DNA of 64,000 nt from JBGQBN01 sp041494805 (lineage in GTDB: Bacteria; Acidobacteriota; Terriglobia; Terriglobales; Acidobacteriaceae). Shown here piece by piece: positions 34,313 to 43,629 of this stretch (its first letter is position 1; each line of letters starts with the position of its first letter). A program made the translations under genes and the position numbers. The notes beneath the pieces were generated by a model, which was given only the letters and a program-made list of their open reading frames with translations, was not told the origin of the DNA and searched no databases. The DNA is taken from the NCBI GenBank assembly GCA_041494805.1, contig JBGQBN010000002.1:120218-184217 (forward strand), given 5' to 3'.

Positions 34313-36094
34313 ATGCGTTGTTGCTCACTGCTCACCCTTGTCTTGTTTTCGCTCTTGAGCTCGACCTACCTCCTCGCTCAGAGACCCGGTGGTGGCGGCG
34401 GGAGCAGGGCTACCTCGGGGAACAGGAATGCGACTATCGGCGCGCCCATGCCGCATGGGATCGGCAACCCCCCGCTTCCGCCTGTCCACTATGCGGACGA
34501 AAGCCGTATTGAGTTCAAGTCACAGACTGTGCTCGTGCAAGTGCCGGTTGTCGTGACCGACAAGTCGGGGGCTCATATCCATGGGCTTGGCCGCGACGAT
34601 TTTCAGGTCTTCGAAAATAGTAAGCAACAGAAACTCGCTGCCTATGAAGAAGTGCAGGCCACGCACTTGGCTCTCGCCGCGCCCGCGCCACAGAAAGGAG
34701 AGTTCAGCAACCTCGCGGTGAGCGGAGACGCGCCCCGCACGATTACCGTGATCGTGGTGGACACCATCAATACTCCTTTTATGGACCAGGCCTATGGCCG
34801 GCAGCAACTTCTGAAGTATCTGGCGGACCGTGTGGAACCCGGGCAAGTATTGGCCCTGGTCACCCTGGGCAGCAAGGGCATGCGAGTCATTCACGACTTG
34901 ACGTCAGATCCGGCGGTGCTGGTGCGGGCGTTGAAGAGAGTCAACGGCGAATTGCCCGCCATGCAAGGGGTCGACATTGACACTCAGGCTGCGACCGTCA
35001 CTGGTAGTCCAATCACCGATCCATCGCTTCCCGTGACGTCAGCCGGTCTGGGCGGTGATGTTGCGGCACAGCTGCAGGACTTCCTTTTGCATGGTGACGC
35101 CACCATCGGTAGCATGCAACAACAGCGGGCGATAGAAGCCACGATGAGAGGCTTCCTCAGTATTGCCTGGTCCCTGTCAGGAATTCCAGGGAGAAAATCG
35201 CTGATCTGGCTAACCGGGGGCTTCCCGTTTTACATGGACTCCCCGGCAGCAGTTCCGGGTGGCTACCTATCCACGCTTTACGAACAGGCGATGCAGGCGC
35301 TGAACGATGCCGAGATCTCGATTTATCCTGTGGATGCCCGAGGCTTGGTGGGCTTCTCGGATGCGAGCAGTTCGATACGTGGCGGTGGCGCAGCATTCGC
35401 TAGAAGTCTGTCGGCCCGAAGCTGGCTGCAGAATTCCACGCTGGGCACGTTAAAGGACTTCGCTGAGATGACAGGGGGACGCGCGTTTTACAACACGAAT
35501 GATCTGGCCACAAGTTTTCAACGCGCAGCCACTGACTCCTCTTCTTACTACCTACTCGGTTACTACCTCGACACCAAGAATAGCAAGGGCGGCTGGCGGC
35601 AGCTAAGGGTGAAGGTTGCCAAGCCCGGCGCTCAAGTTCGGGCGCGCAGCGGTTTCTTTGTGACTGCTGCCACGGTGGACCCAGAACTGAGCCGGAAAAC
35701 CGACATGCAGCTGGCTTTCGCTTCGCCTTTCGACAGCACCGGGATTCCCCTGACCGTCAGCTGGGGGGATGCGACCGCCAACGGCGGCAAGAAGAAAGTG
35801 GGTTTCATGGTGCACCTCGCGGGGACCGCTGTCACTGTTGATCAGGGGCAGAACAATCATTTCAGTCTGGAATTCAATGCGATCGCCTTCAAGAAGGAAA
35901 CCAGCGCGGCGAACATCGGACAAACGATTGAAGGCAATTTTGCACCAGCCGCGATCGAGAAGTTGAAAACGAATGGCGTGAACTTCAAGAGCGCCGTGGA
36001 ACTAGCGTCCGGAGACTACCTGGTGCGCATTGTTGTCCGCGACAACCTGAGCGGCAGGTTGGGAAGTGTTTCGGCGCCGCTAACGGTGGATTAG
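34313..36094 (+). CDS. Secreted VWFA-related domain protein (paralog 1)
   Basis: The 593-residue protein has a signal peptide (MRCCSLLTLVLFSLLSSTYL...AQ). The N-terminal domain has VQVPVVVTDKSGAHIHGLGR and DDFQVFENSKQQKL, the acidobacterial VWFA-related pattern. The VWA-like domain has VIVVDTINTPFMDQAYGR at the usual metal site and IWLTGGFPFY and IYPVDARGL at later positions. The conserved EMTGGRAFYNTNDLATSFQR and YYLLGYYLDTKN blocks follow. The C-terminal ~120 residues look like a separate strand-rich domain. The ATG was chosen by matching paralog 2. Its function is not known; an extracellular adhesive or scaffolding role is plausible. Confidence 0.88.
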   Translation: MRCCSLLTLVLFSLLSSTYLLAQRPGGGGGSRATSGNRNATIGAPMPHGIGNPPLPPVHYADESRIEFKSQTVLVQVPVVVTDKSGAHIHGLGRDDFQVFENSKQQKLAAYEEVQATHLALAAPAPQKGEFSNLAVSGDAPRTITVIVVDTINTPFMDQAYGRQQLLKYLADRVEPGQVLALVTLGSKGMRVIHDLTSDPAVLVRALKRVNGELPAMQGVDIDTQAATVTGSPITDPSLPVTSAGLGGDVAAQLQDFLLHGDATIGSMQQQRAIEATMRGFLSIAWSLSGIPGRKSLIWLTGGFPFYMDSPAAVPGGYLSTLYEQAMQALNDAEISIYPVDARGLVGFSDASSSIRGGGAAFARSLSARSWLQNSTLGTLKDFAEMTGGRAFYNTNDLATSFQRAATDSSSYYLLGYYLDTKNSKGGWRQLRVKVAKPGAQVRARSGFFVTAATVDPELSRKTDMQLAFASPFDSTGIPLTVSWGDATANGGKKKVGFMVHLAGTAVTVDQGQNNHFSLEFNAIAFKKETSAANIGQTIEGNFAPAAIEKLKTNGVNFKSAVELASGDYLVRIVVRDNLSGRLGSVSAPLTVD

Positions 36095-36171
36095 AAGATT
36101 TCAAGGTTTCAAGGTTTCAGATCCGACTCACGTAGGTGAGAGTCGCACACAACCTCTCAGCCCGTTGGAGT

Positions 36172-36177
36172 TACAAT
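36172..36177 (+). promoter_or_regulatory. -10 box (TACAAT) of the second VWA gene
   Basis: TACAAT lies 22 nt before the ATG, inside a block nearly identical to that at 34261-34300. A small hairpin (CTCAC-GTAG-GTGAG) sits upstream at about 36127-36140. Confidence 0.5.
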
Positions 36178-36199
36178 GCTAATCCGATTTGGAGGTTCT

Positions 36200-37957
36200 A
36201 TGCGCCGCTGTCCACTGTTGGCTTTTGTTTCGTTGTTGCTCTTAAGTTCGATGTGCCTACTGGCCCAGGGACAAGCCGTACCCATGCCAAGTAACATCGG
36301 CGACTCCCCTATGCCATCGGTCCACCACGCGGAGGAAGAAGGCCGTCTCGAGTTCAAATCGCAGACCGTGCTGGTGCAAGTGCCGGTCGTCGTAACCGAC
36401 AAGGCAGGGGCGCACGTCCATGGTCTGGGTCGCGACCATTTCAAAGTCTTCGAAAACGGCAAGGAGCAGAAGATCTCTTCCGTGGAAGAAATACAAGCGA
36501 CGCACACACCTTTTGTCGCGCCTGCTGCGGTCCCGAAGGGAGAATTCAGTAACGTAGCAGCGAACGGAGACTCACCACGAGTGATTACGGTGATTGTGCT
36601 GGATACGATTAATACTCCTTTCACGGACCAGGCCCACGGACGAAAAGAGCTTCTGAAGTATCTGGCGAACAGCGTGGATCCCGGGCAAATGGTGGCCCTG
36701 GTTACGATAGGCAGCGGCGGCATGCGAGTCATTCAGCCCCCGACGGCTGATCCAGCGGTGTTGGCTCAGGCGTTGAAAAAGGTCAGCGGCGAGTTAGACA
36801 GCATGCACGGCGTCGATGTCGATACTCAGGCTGCGATCGCGAGTGGCGAGGTAATCGCTGACCCGGCAGCTCCCGTGGCGGTGGTGGCCCCGGGTGATGT
36901 CGGAGCCCAGCTGCAGGACTTCGTCTTGCATGGGGACACAACCATTGGCCGCATGGTGCAACAGCGGGCAATCGAAGTGACCATGAAGGGGTTCCTCACC
37001 ATTGCTTTGTCCCTCTCAGGAATGCCCGGGCGAAAGGCCTTGATCTGGGTAACGGGAGGCTTTCCGTTTTACATGGATTCGCCGTCGGCGGTGCCGGGCG
37101 GCTATCTGTCGGCGCTGTATTACCGCGCAATGCAGGCGATGAACGAAGCCGAGATCTCCGTGTACCCCGTGGATGCCAAGGGCCTGGTGACCTATCAGTC
37201 CGATTCCGTGCTCCACTCTACAAGCAACACTGGTCTTGGCGGTTTTGGCGGGCCTTCATCCTCGAGACAACTGTCGAACCGTAGCTGGCTGCAGAATTCT
37301 ACCAACGACACCCTGAAGGACTTCGCCGAGATGACCGGGGGACGGGCCTTTTATAACACCAACGATCTCGCAACCAGCTTTCGGCTTGCGGCCGATGACT
37401 CCTCCTCCTACTACTTGCTCGGCTACTACCTCGACACCAAGAACACCAAAGCCGGCTGGCGGCAGTTGAAAGTGAAAATTGACAAGCCTGGCACTCAAGT
37501 TCGGTCACGGAACGGATTCTTTGTTACGGGGGCTACGGCGGATCCGGAAGTGAGCCGAAAACTAGACATGCAGTTCGCCTTCGCCAGCCCATTCGAGAGC
37601 ACTGGAATTCCGATGACAGTAAGTTGGGAGGATGCAACCCCGAGTGGTGACAAGAAGAAGGTCGGCTTTAACGTGCACTTGCCGGCGACCGGTCTCATGA
37701 TTGATCAAGCGAACAACAATCACTTCAGCATGGATTTCAGCGCCATTGCCTTCAAGAAGGATGTGAATGCAGGAAATATCGGACGCACGATGCAAGGTAA
37801 TCTTCCTGCTGGCTCAATGGAGAAGCTGAAGGCCAGTGGCGTGAACTTTAAGAGCGCCATAGAGCTGACGCCCGGAGACTACATGGTGCGGGTTGTGATT
37901 CGTGACAACCTCAGCGGCAGGATCGGCAGCGTTTCGGCGCCACTAACCGTGAATTAG
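36200..37957 (+). CDS. Secreted VWFA-related domain protein (paralog 2)
   Basis: The 585-residue protein has a signal peptide (MRRCPLLAFVSLLLLSSMCL...AQ) and the same domain order as paralog 1: VQVPVVVTDKAGAHVHGLGR, VIVLDTINTPFTDQAHGRKE, LIWVTGGFPFYMDSP, EMTGGRAFYNTNDLATSFRL. A GGAGG ribosome site precedes the ATG at 36200. It is a tandem duplicate of paralog 1, diverged mainly in the region just after the signal peptide and in a Ser/Gly insert around residue 340. Confidence 0.88.
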   Translation: MRRCPLLAFVSLLLLSSMCLLAQGQAVPMPSNIGDSPMPSVHHAEEEGRLEFKSQTVLVQVPVVVTDKAGAHVHGLGRDHFKVFENGKEQKISSVEEIQATHTPFVAPAAVPKGEFSNVAANGDSPRVITVIVLDTINTPFTDQAHGRKELLKYLANSVDPGQMVALVTIGSGGMRVIQPPTADPAVLAQALKKVSGELDSMHGVDVDTQAAIASGEVIADPAAPVAVVAPGDVGAQLQDFVLHGDTTIGRMVQQRAIEVTMKGFLTIALSLSGMPGRKALIWVTGGFPFYMDSPSAVPGGYLSALYYRAMQAMNEAEISVYPVDAKGLVTYQSDSVLHSTSNTGLGGFGGPSSSRQLSNRSWLQNSTNDTLKDFAEMTGGRAFYNTNDLATSFRLAADDSSSYYLLGYYLDTKNTKAGWRQLKVKIDKPGTQVRSRNGFFVTGATADPEVSRKLDMQFAFASPFESTGIPMTVSWEDATPSGDKKKVGFNVHLPATGLMIDQANNNHFSMDFSAIAFKKDVNAGNIGRTMQGNLPAGSMEKLKASGVNFKSAIELTPGDYMVRVVIRDNLSGRIGSVSAPLTVN

Positions 37958-38008
37958 AGCAGGTTTCAAGGTTTCAAGGGCTTCTCACTCCTGAGTTGTG
38001 TTCTCAGC

Positions 38009-39766
38009 CTATTGGGGCAACGGGGCCTCGACGGTACCCACCAAGCCAGTGCGGTTGTCTTGCACCGCCAGGCGCAACTGGTTCGTACCCGGTTGTGGGT
38101 CCAGGTCCATATGCAGCAACAGTCCGTGCTGCAGGATCTGCTGGTAGGTGTTCGCGTCGAAAGCCTGATCCACTTTCACACTGTGGTTGGAGATCATTTT
38201 CCCTGCAGGGGAACAGACCGCAGCGTAAAAACCCACGTTCAGCTTTTTCCCGCCGGAAGCGTCCTCCGCGGACAGAGCGCTTGCATCAACCAAGAAATCC
38301 ACTCCCACCTTGCCTTTGGCGGAGTTGTTGGCGGAGGGTGGCTGCACGCGGGCCGTGAAAGCGACCAAGCTTGAGGGAATAGTATCTCCGAGCGCCGAGG
38401 CTACCTCCTGGTCCGGGTTGTAGCCCTTCTTTTGTGTGGGATCGATAGCGAAGTAGCCGTGGCGGTTTTGGACTTCCACCCCATCACGCTTTACCTTGAC
38501 TTTAATCTCTCGATACTTGTCGTCGTACTTCTTGTTGGTCGGATAGTAGCCCAGAGTATAGGAGGCGGCGGTATCCTCGAACGCTTGCTCCACGGCAAAC
38601 TTGATCTCGTTCTGGTTCACATAAGCCCGGCCGCCGGTTTCACGGGCCATCTCCCGCATGGTTTCCTGGGAATCAGTGGCGGTCGAAATACTCAAGCCGC
38701 GCGCGTCTACTGGATAGAGCGCTACTTGCGCGCTGGCCAGACGCGTGGCGAGTTCACGAATCTCTTCGGCGTGAGATTGGCGGAATAGAGCCGCCTGATT
38801 TCCGGCGGCGTGATCGCCGACCCGGCGCGTGTTCAGGCTGGGCAACGTCTCTTCCAATTCTGCGTCCGTCATGGTCCGGTTTTCAGGAATAAGCGAGAAC
38901 GGCAGTTTCCCAGCCACCCAGACGAGGTTCTTCCGCCCCGGGAGACCTCCCAGGAAGCGGGCAAGACTGCTCAACGCTTCCAGCGTCAATACCGCTCTTT
39001 GGTCTTCGGCATAAAAAGCTTGAGCCCTGGCGAAGGCCTCGATTGCCTCTTGCACGTTGGCGAATGGCATTTGGGCTGCCGCAGACCCATTACTGCTGTC
39101 GCCGGGGTCGGCAACGTGGAGTGGAGCGGTGCTCGCGTCTACGGCATTGACCGTGGAGACGGTTGTCGGATCACCGAAACGCGCGCTGGTTACTGGCCGG
39201 CTGGCAACCGCGAACTGTTGTGGCTCCGGCTTGTAGCGTTCCAAGGCTGCATATAGGACCTGCGGATCAGTGGTGAAATCCTGCAATACGTTTAACGGAC
39301 CGGTTAGCGTTAGAATCGCCATGTGCTGGCCGGGCTTGAACTGTTCCTGAACGAAATTCAGCATCTGGCGCCGGGCATAAGCCTGATCCGAAAAGGGTGT
39401 GTTCACGGCATCCAGCAACATCACCGTAACCGGCCCACCCGGAGAACGGTACCGCGGTTTGTTGGAATAAATGCCCGGAGGCAGCGAAGCCGGGGCGGTC
39501 GCATTTTCTCCCGGCGTGACAAAGGTAGAGATCTCTTGGACTTTGCCGCCTTCCTCAACCACAAAGTCTTCGGGATGAAGGTCGGTTACAGCTTTGCCTT
39601 CCTTGTCCGTTACAACCACGTCTACCAGCACCAGGTGAGTGCTGACGCGAATGGTGGGAGCCGGTACCTCCGACGCAGAAGGTGCCGCCTGAAACCAGCC
39701 TCCCAGCGCAATGCCGCCTGCTACGAGGGAACAGAAAAGTAACCAGCGCTGCGGGACGAAACACAT
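38009..39766 (-). CDS. Secreted VWFA-related domain protein (paralog 3)
   Basis: The 585-residue protein has a signal peptide (RWLLFCSLVAGGIALGGWFQ). Its N-terminal block STHLVLVDVVVTDKEGK leads into the VWA-like domain with VTVMLLDAVNTPFSDQAYAR. Later blocks are PGRKNLVWVAGKLPFSLIP, ALYPVDARGL, MARETGGRAYVNQNEI and YTLGYYPTNKK. It faces paralogs 1-2 tail to tail with only 51 nt between. It is much closer to paralog 4 than to paralogs 1 and 2. Confidence 0.88.
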   Translation of the reverse strand: MCFVPQRWLLFCSLVAGGIALGGWFQAAPSASEVPAPTIRVSTHLVLVDVVVTDKEGKAVTDLHPEDFVVEEGGKVQEISTFVTPGENATAPASLPPGIYSNKPRYRSPGGPVTVMLLDAVNTPFSDQAYARRQMLNFVQEQFKPGQHMAILTLTGPLNVLQDFTTDPQVLYAALERYKPEPQQFAVASRPVTSARFGDPTTVSTVNAVDASTAPLHVADPGDSSNGSAAAQMPFANVQEAIEAFARAQAFYAEDQRAVLTLEALSSLARFLGGLPGRKNLVWVAGKLPFSLIPENRTMTDAELEETLPSLNTRRVGDHAAGNQAALFRQSHAEEIRELATRLASAQVALYPVDARGLSISTATDSQETMREMARETGGRAYVNQNEIKFAVEQAFEDTAASYTLGYYPTNKKYDDKYREIKVKVKRDGVEVQNRHGYFAIDPTQKKGYNPDQEVASALGDTIPSSLVAFTARVQPPSANNSAKGKVGVDFLVDASALSAEDASGGKKLNVGFYAAVCSPAGKMISNHSVKVDQAFDANTYQQILQHGLLLHMDLDPQPGTNQLRLAVQDNRTGLVGTVEAPLPQ

Positions 39767-39896
39767 AAACCACTCCTTCGCAGCCTACATCTTACTGGTC
39801 AACCCTAGCCGTGCCCCACGGTGGTATTTTTCACATGCCGTTGCAACTGATTTGCCCTCGCCGCCACGTCGCGATAGCTTCGGCAGAGCAGCCAGC

Positions 39897-39948
39897 ATGG
39901 TCATTATTCACTGCAACCTGAGCATCGACCAGCAAGCCAGGCGTTCAA
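39897..39948 (+). pseudogene. Decayed fragment of guaB
   Basis: The segment encodes VIIHCNLSIDQQA, matching VGIVHRNLSIEQQA of the intact guaB (DNA around 42175-42215). The DNA just before it (39830-39880, GTTGCAACTGATTTGCCCTC) also matches the region upstream of guaB (41895-41930). It is a remnant left by a tandem duplication of the VWA gene plus the 5' part of guaB. No stop-free gene remains. Confidence 0.8.
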
Positions 39949-40062
39949 GCTTCGCTCACGGTGAACCGAACTAGCCGATCGCATCCCCGGCATCCTAAGC
40001 AAAATCCCAGCCGTGGTCTGATGAGCCGCGGGCCCGGCTTCTTTCTTTCAAGCACCCTGAGC

Positions 40063-41838
40063 TTACTGAGAGAGCGGGGCCTCCACGGTCCCCACCAAAC
40101 CGGTGCGGTTGTCTTGTACCGCGAGACGCAGATGGTTGGCACCAGGTTGTGGGTCCAGATCCATATGCAGCAACAGTCCGTGCTGCAGGATCTGCTGGTA
40201 GGTATTCGCGTCGAAAGCCTGATCCACTTTCATACTGTGGTTGGAGATCATTTTCCCTGCAGGGGAATAGACCGCAGCGTAAAAAGCCACGTTCAGCTTT
40301 TTCCCGCCGGAAGCGTCCTCCACGGACAGAGTGCTTGCATCGACCAGGAAATCCACTCCCACCTTGCCTTTGGCGGAGTTGTTGGCGGAGGGTGGCTGCA
40401 CGCGGGCCGTGAAAGCGACCAAGGTTGAGGGAATGGTCTCTCCGAGCGCCGAGGCTACCTCCTGGTCCGGGTTGTAACCCTTCATTTGCGTGGGATCGAT
40501 CGCGAAGTAGCCGTGGCGGTTTTGGACTTCCACTCCGTCGCGCTTCACCTTGACCTTAATCTGCCGATACTTGCCATCATACTTCTTGTTGTCCGGATAG
40601 TATCCCAGGGTATAGGCTGCGGAAGTATCTTCGAAGGCCCGCTCCACCCCGAACTTGATTTCATTCTGGTTCACATAGGCCCGGCCGCCGGTCTCGCGTG
40701 CCATCTCTCGCATAGTCTCCTGTGAGTCCGTCGCGGTCGAGATGGCTAGACCGCGGGCATCAACGGGATAGACCGCCACCTGCGTGTTCGCCAACCGGGC
40801 GGCAAGCTCACGGATTTCCTCGGCGTGGGATTGCCGGAACAGGGCTGCCTGGTTTCCTGCGGCATGTTGACCGACACGGCGGGTATCGAGGCTGGGCAGG
40901 GTCTCCTCCAGCTCCGCGTCGGTCATGGTGCGGTTCTCGGGGACCAGCGAGAAAGGCAAATTCCCAGTCACCCAGATGATGTTCTTGCGTCCCGGGAGGC
41001 CACCCAGGATGCGCCCCAGGCTATTCAGCGCGCTCAGGGTCAATACAGCCCTCTGTTCTTCGACATAAAACGTCTGCGCACCTGCGAAGGCATCGATCGC
41101 CGCTTGTGCAGCAGCAATCATTGCTGACGCCCCCGCTCCACCCCGACCGCCGGCGGCGCCGAGGCTTCCGTCGGCGATATGAAGTGGAGCTGTGCCAGGA
41201 TCAAGGGCAGCCACGGTTGCACCGGTCGTAGGATCGCTGGTCGCAGCGCTAGTGGTGGTCCGGCCGGCACTGGCAAACTCCTGCGGCTGAGGCTTGTAGC
41301 GCTGCAACGCGGCATACAAAATCTGCGGGTCACTGGTGAAATCCTGCAACACGTTCAACGGACCGGTCAAGGTAAAAATAGCCATCCGTTGACCCGGCTT
41401 GTACTGGTCTTGCACAAAACTCAACATCTGACGACGGGCGTAGCTCTGGTCCGAAAAAGGAGTGTTGACGGCATCGAGCAACATCACAGTCACGGGCCCA
41501 CCCGGAGAACGGTACTGCGGCCGGTTCGAGTAGATGCCCGGAGGCAGTGGCGAGGCGGCTGGCGTGTTCTCTCCCGGGATCACGAAGGTGGAGATCTTCT
41601 GGGTCTTGCCATTTTCCTCGACCACAAAGTCTTCGGGATGAAGTCCACTCACGGGCTTACCTTGCTTATCCGTCACCACGACGTCCACCAGGACCAGATG
41701 CGTGCTGACCCGGATGGTGGGAGCCGGAATCTCGGGCGGAGAAGACGACGGCGCTTGAAACCAACCGCCCACCAAGACGCATCCCACCACGAGCAAAGAA
41801 AAATGCACCCAACGGCAGCGCACCGGGTTCCTCGTCAT
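40063..41838 (-). CDS. Secreted VWFA-related domain protein (paralog 4)
   Basis: The 591-residue protein has a signal peptide (WVHFSLLVVGCVLVGGWFQ) and matches paralog 3 over almost its entire length: VTVMLLDAVNTPFSDQSYAR, PGRKNIIWVTGNLPFSLVP, MARETGGRAYVNQNEIKF, YTLGYYPDNKK. A Gly/Ala-rich insert near residue 230 (LGAAGGRGGAGASAMIAA) is where the two differ most. It is divergent from guaB; the 132-nt gap holds both promoters. Confidence 0.88.
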   Translation of the reverse strand: MTRNPVRCRWVHFSLLVVGCVLVGGWFQAPSSSPPEIPAPTIRVSTHLVLVDVVVTDKQGKPVSGLHPEDFVVEENGKTQKISTFVIPGENTPAASPLPPGIYSNRPQYRSPGGPVTVMLLDAVNTPFSDQSYARRQMLSFVQDQYKPGQRMAIFTLTGPLNVLQDFTSDPQILYAALQRYKPQPQEFASAGRTTTSAATSDPTTGATVAALDPGTAPLHIADGSLGAAGGRGGAGASAMIAAAQAAIDAFAGAQTFYVEEQRAVLTLSALNSLGRILGGLPGRKNIIWVTGNLPFSLVPENRTMTDAELEETLPSLDTRRVGQHAAGNQAALFRQSHAEEIRELAARLANTQVAVYPVDARGLAISTATDSQETMREMARETGGRAYVNQNEIKFGVERAFEDTSAAYTLGYYPDNKKYDGKYRQIKVKVKRDGVEVQNRHGYFAIDPTQMKGYNPDQEVASALGETIPSTLVAFTARVQPPSANNSAKGKVGVDFLVDASTLSVEDASGGKKLNVAFYAAVYSPAGKMISNHSMKVDQAFDANTYQQILQHGLLLHMDLDPQPGANHLRLAVQDNRTGLVGTVEAPLSQ

Positions 41839-41970
41839 AAACGCTCTCCTCCTACGTAAGCCTCAGCTTGCCGACCAACGTTAGTATTTTTCGCATCTCG
41901 TTGCAAGTGATTTGCCTCAACCGCCAAGCCACTCTAGAATAGATGGTTATCCTTAGATCTGAGATGCCCT

Positions 41971-43476
41971 ATGATTCATTTCCCGGTCCCTGAGGCTCTT
42001 ACCTTCGACGACGTGTTGCTGCTGCCCGCGCGATCCGACGTGGTTCCGGCGCAGGCCAGCACACAGACCCAACTGACGCGCAACATCCGCCTCAACATTC
42101 CCATCATCAGCGCGGCCATGGACACAGTCACCGAATCGCATATGGCGATCGCGCTGGCGCAGCAGGGTGGAGTCGGAATCGTTCATCGCAACCTGAGCAT
42201 CGAGCAGCAAGCCAACGAAGTGGACAAAGTGAAACGCTCCGAGAGCGGCATGATTGTCGACCCTGTCACCATGTCACCTGACGACAAGGTCTCGGACGCC
42301 CTCGAAGTCATGCGCAAGTACAAGATTTCCGGCGTGCCGATTACCAAGAATAAAAAGCTGGTCGGCATCCTCACCAACCGTGACCTTCGCTTTGAGACCC
42401 GCTTCGACATTCCCATCAGCAAAGTGATGACCAAGGACAACCTGATCACCGTTGCCGTGGGCACCACGCTTGAAGAGGCAGAGAAAATCCTGCACGAGCA
42501 CCGGGTTGAAAAGCTACTGGTGGTGGACGACCGTTACAACCTCAAAGGTCTGATCACGGTAAAGGATATCCAGAAAAAACTGAAATATCCTAATGCGGCC
42601 AAGGATTCGCATGGACGCCTGCGCGTCGGGGCGGCCATTGGCGCCACCGGCGATTTCCTGGAGCGTGCGCAGGAATTGGTGAAATGCAAAGTGGACCTGT
42701 TGGCGATTGACAGCGCGCATGGTCACTCGACCCGCGTCCTGGAAGCAATCCAGACAGTGAAATCGAAACTTCCGGAAGTGGACCTGATTGCTGGCAATGT
42801 GGGCACCTTCGACGGCGCCTGCGAACTGGCCCGCGCGGGCGTAGACGCGATCAAGGTGGGCATCGGCCCCGGCTCGATTTGCACCACACGGGTGGTAACC
42901 GGCGCGGGTGTGCCCCAGATCACCGCCATCGCTGAAGCGTACCGCGCCACCAAAGACGCCAACCTTCCGGTGATTGCCGATGGCGGCATCAAGTACTCCG
43001 GTGACATCACCAAGGCTTTGGCCGCGGGTGCGGGCGCGGTCATGATTGGATCGATGTTCGCTGGAACCGACGAAAGCCCGGGTGAACTGATCCTGTACCA
43101 AGGCCGCACTTTCAAGTCCTATCGCGGCATGGGCTCGCTGGGCGCGATGGCGGCGGGATCGAGCGAGCGCTACTTCCAGAACAGCGACGGCGATGCTTCG
43201 ACGGCCATGCCGGCCCTGGGGGAAGAGTCGAACCGGATGGCCAAGCTGGTACCCGAAGGCATCGAGGCGCGCGTTCCCTACCGGGGCTCGGTTGCCATGA
43301 TCGTGCACCAGATGGTGGGTGGGCTGAAGTCGGGCATGGGCTACTGTGGCTGTGCCACCATTCCTGAATTACTGCAGAAAACGCGCTTTGTCCGCATTAG
43401 CGTAGCCGGCCTGCGCGAGAGCCATGTGCACGACGTGATGATCACCCGTGAGGCGCCGAACTATGCGTTGGAGTAG
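41971..43476 (+). CDS. guaB: IMP dehydrogenase
   Basis: The enzyme oxidises IMP to XMP, the committed step of GMP synthesis. The 501-residue protein begins MIHFPVPEALTFDDVLLLPA. It has two CBS domains at about 95-210, the catalytic Cys near residue 304 in GIGPGSICTTRVV, phosphate-binding IADGGIKYSGDI and VMIGSMFAGTDESPG, and the flap region GSLGAMAAGSSERYF. Length and order are typical. Confidence 0.97.
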   Translation: MIHFPVPEALTFDDVLLLPARSDVVPAQASTQTQLTRNIRLNIPIISAAMDTVTESHMAIALAQQGGVGIVHRNLSIEQQANEVDKVKRSESGMIVDPVTMSPDDKVSDALEVMRKYKISGVPITKNKKLVGILTNRDLRFETRFDIPISKVMTKDNLITVAVGTTLEEAEKILHEHRVEKLLVVDDRYNLKGLITVKDIQKKLKYPNAAKDSHGRLRVGAAIGATGDFLERAQELVKCKVDLLAIDSAHGHSTRVLEAIQTVKSKLPEVDLIAGNVGTFDGACELARAGVDAIKVGIGPGSICTTRVVTGAGVPQITAIAEAYRATKDANLPVIADGGIKYSGDITKALAAGAGAVMIGSMFAGTDESPGELILYQGRTFKSYRGMGSLGAMAAGSSERYFQNSDGDASTAMPALGEESNRMAKLVPEGIEARVPYRGSVAMIVHQMVGGLKSGMGYCGCATIPELLQKTRFVRISVAGLRESHVHDVMITREAPNYALE

Positions 43477-43629
43477 GTTGGTGCAACCGCTCAAGCCGCC
43501 GTCCACGCCGGGGCACTACAGCGGGTGGTTCACTCACGCCTTCGCGCAGATTTTCTCCGCATTCTCCGTGGAGCGCCGGCAATTCTTGCCGCTCTGCTCT
43601 TTTAAACTTGCATTCGCTGGCATTCTCGC

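Noticed and set aside
39945..40142. 65-codon minus-strand frame upstream of paralog 3
   Set aside because: It overlaps the guaB fossil region and the end of paralog 4, has no ribosome site and looks like random coding.
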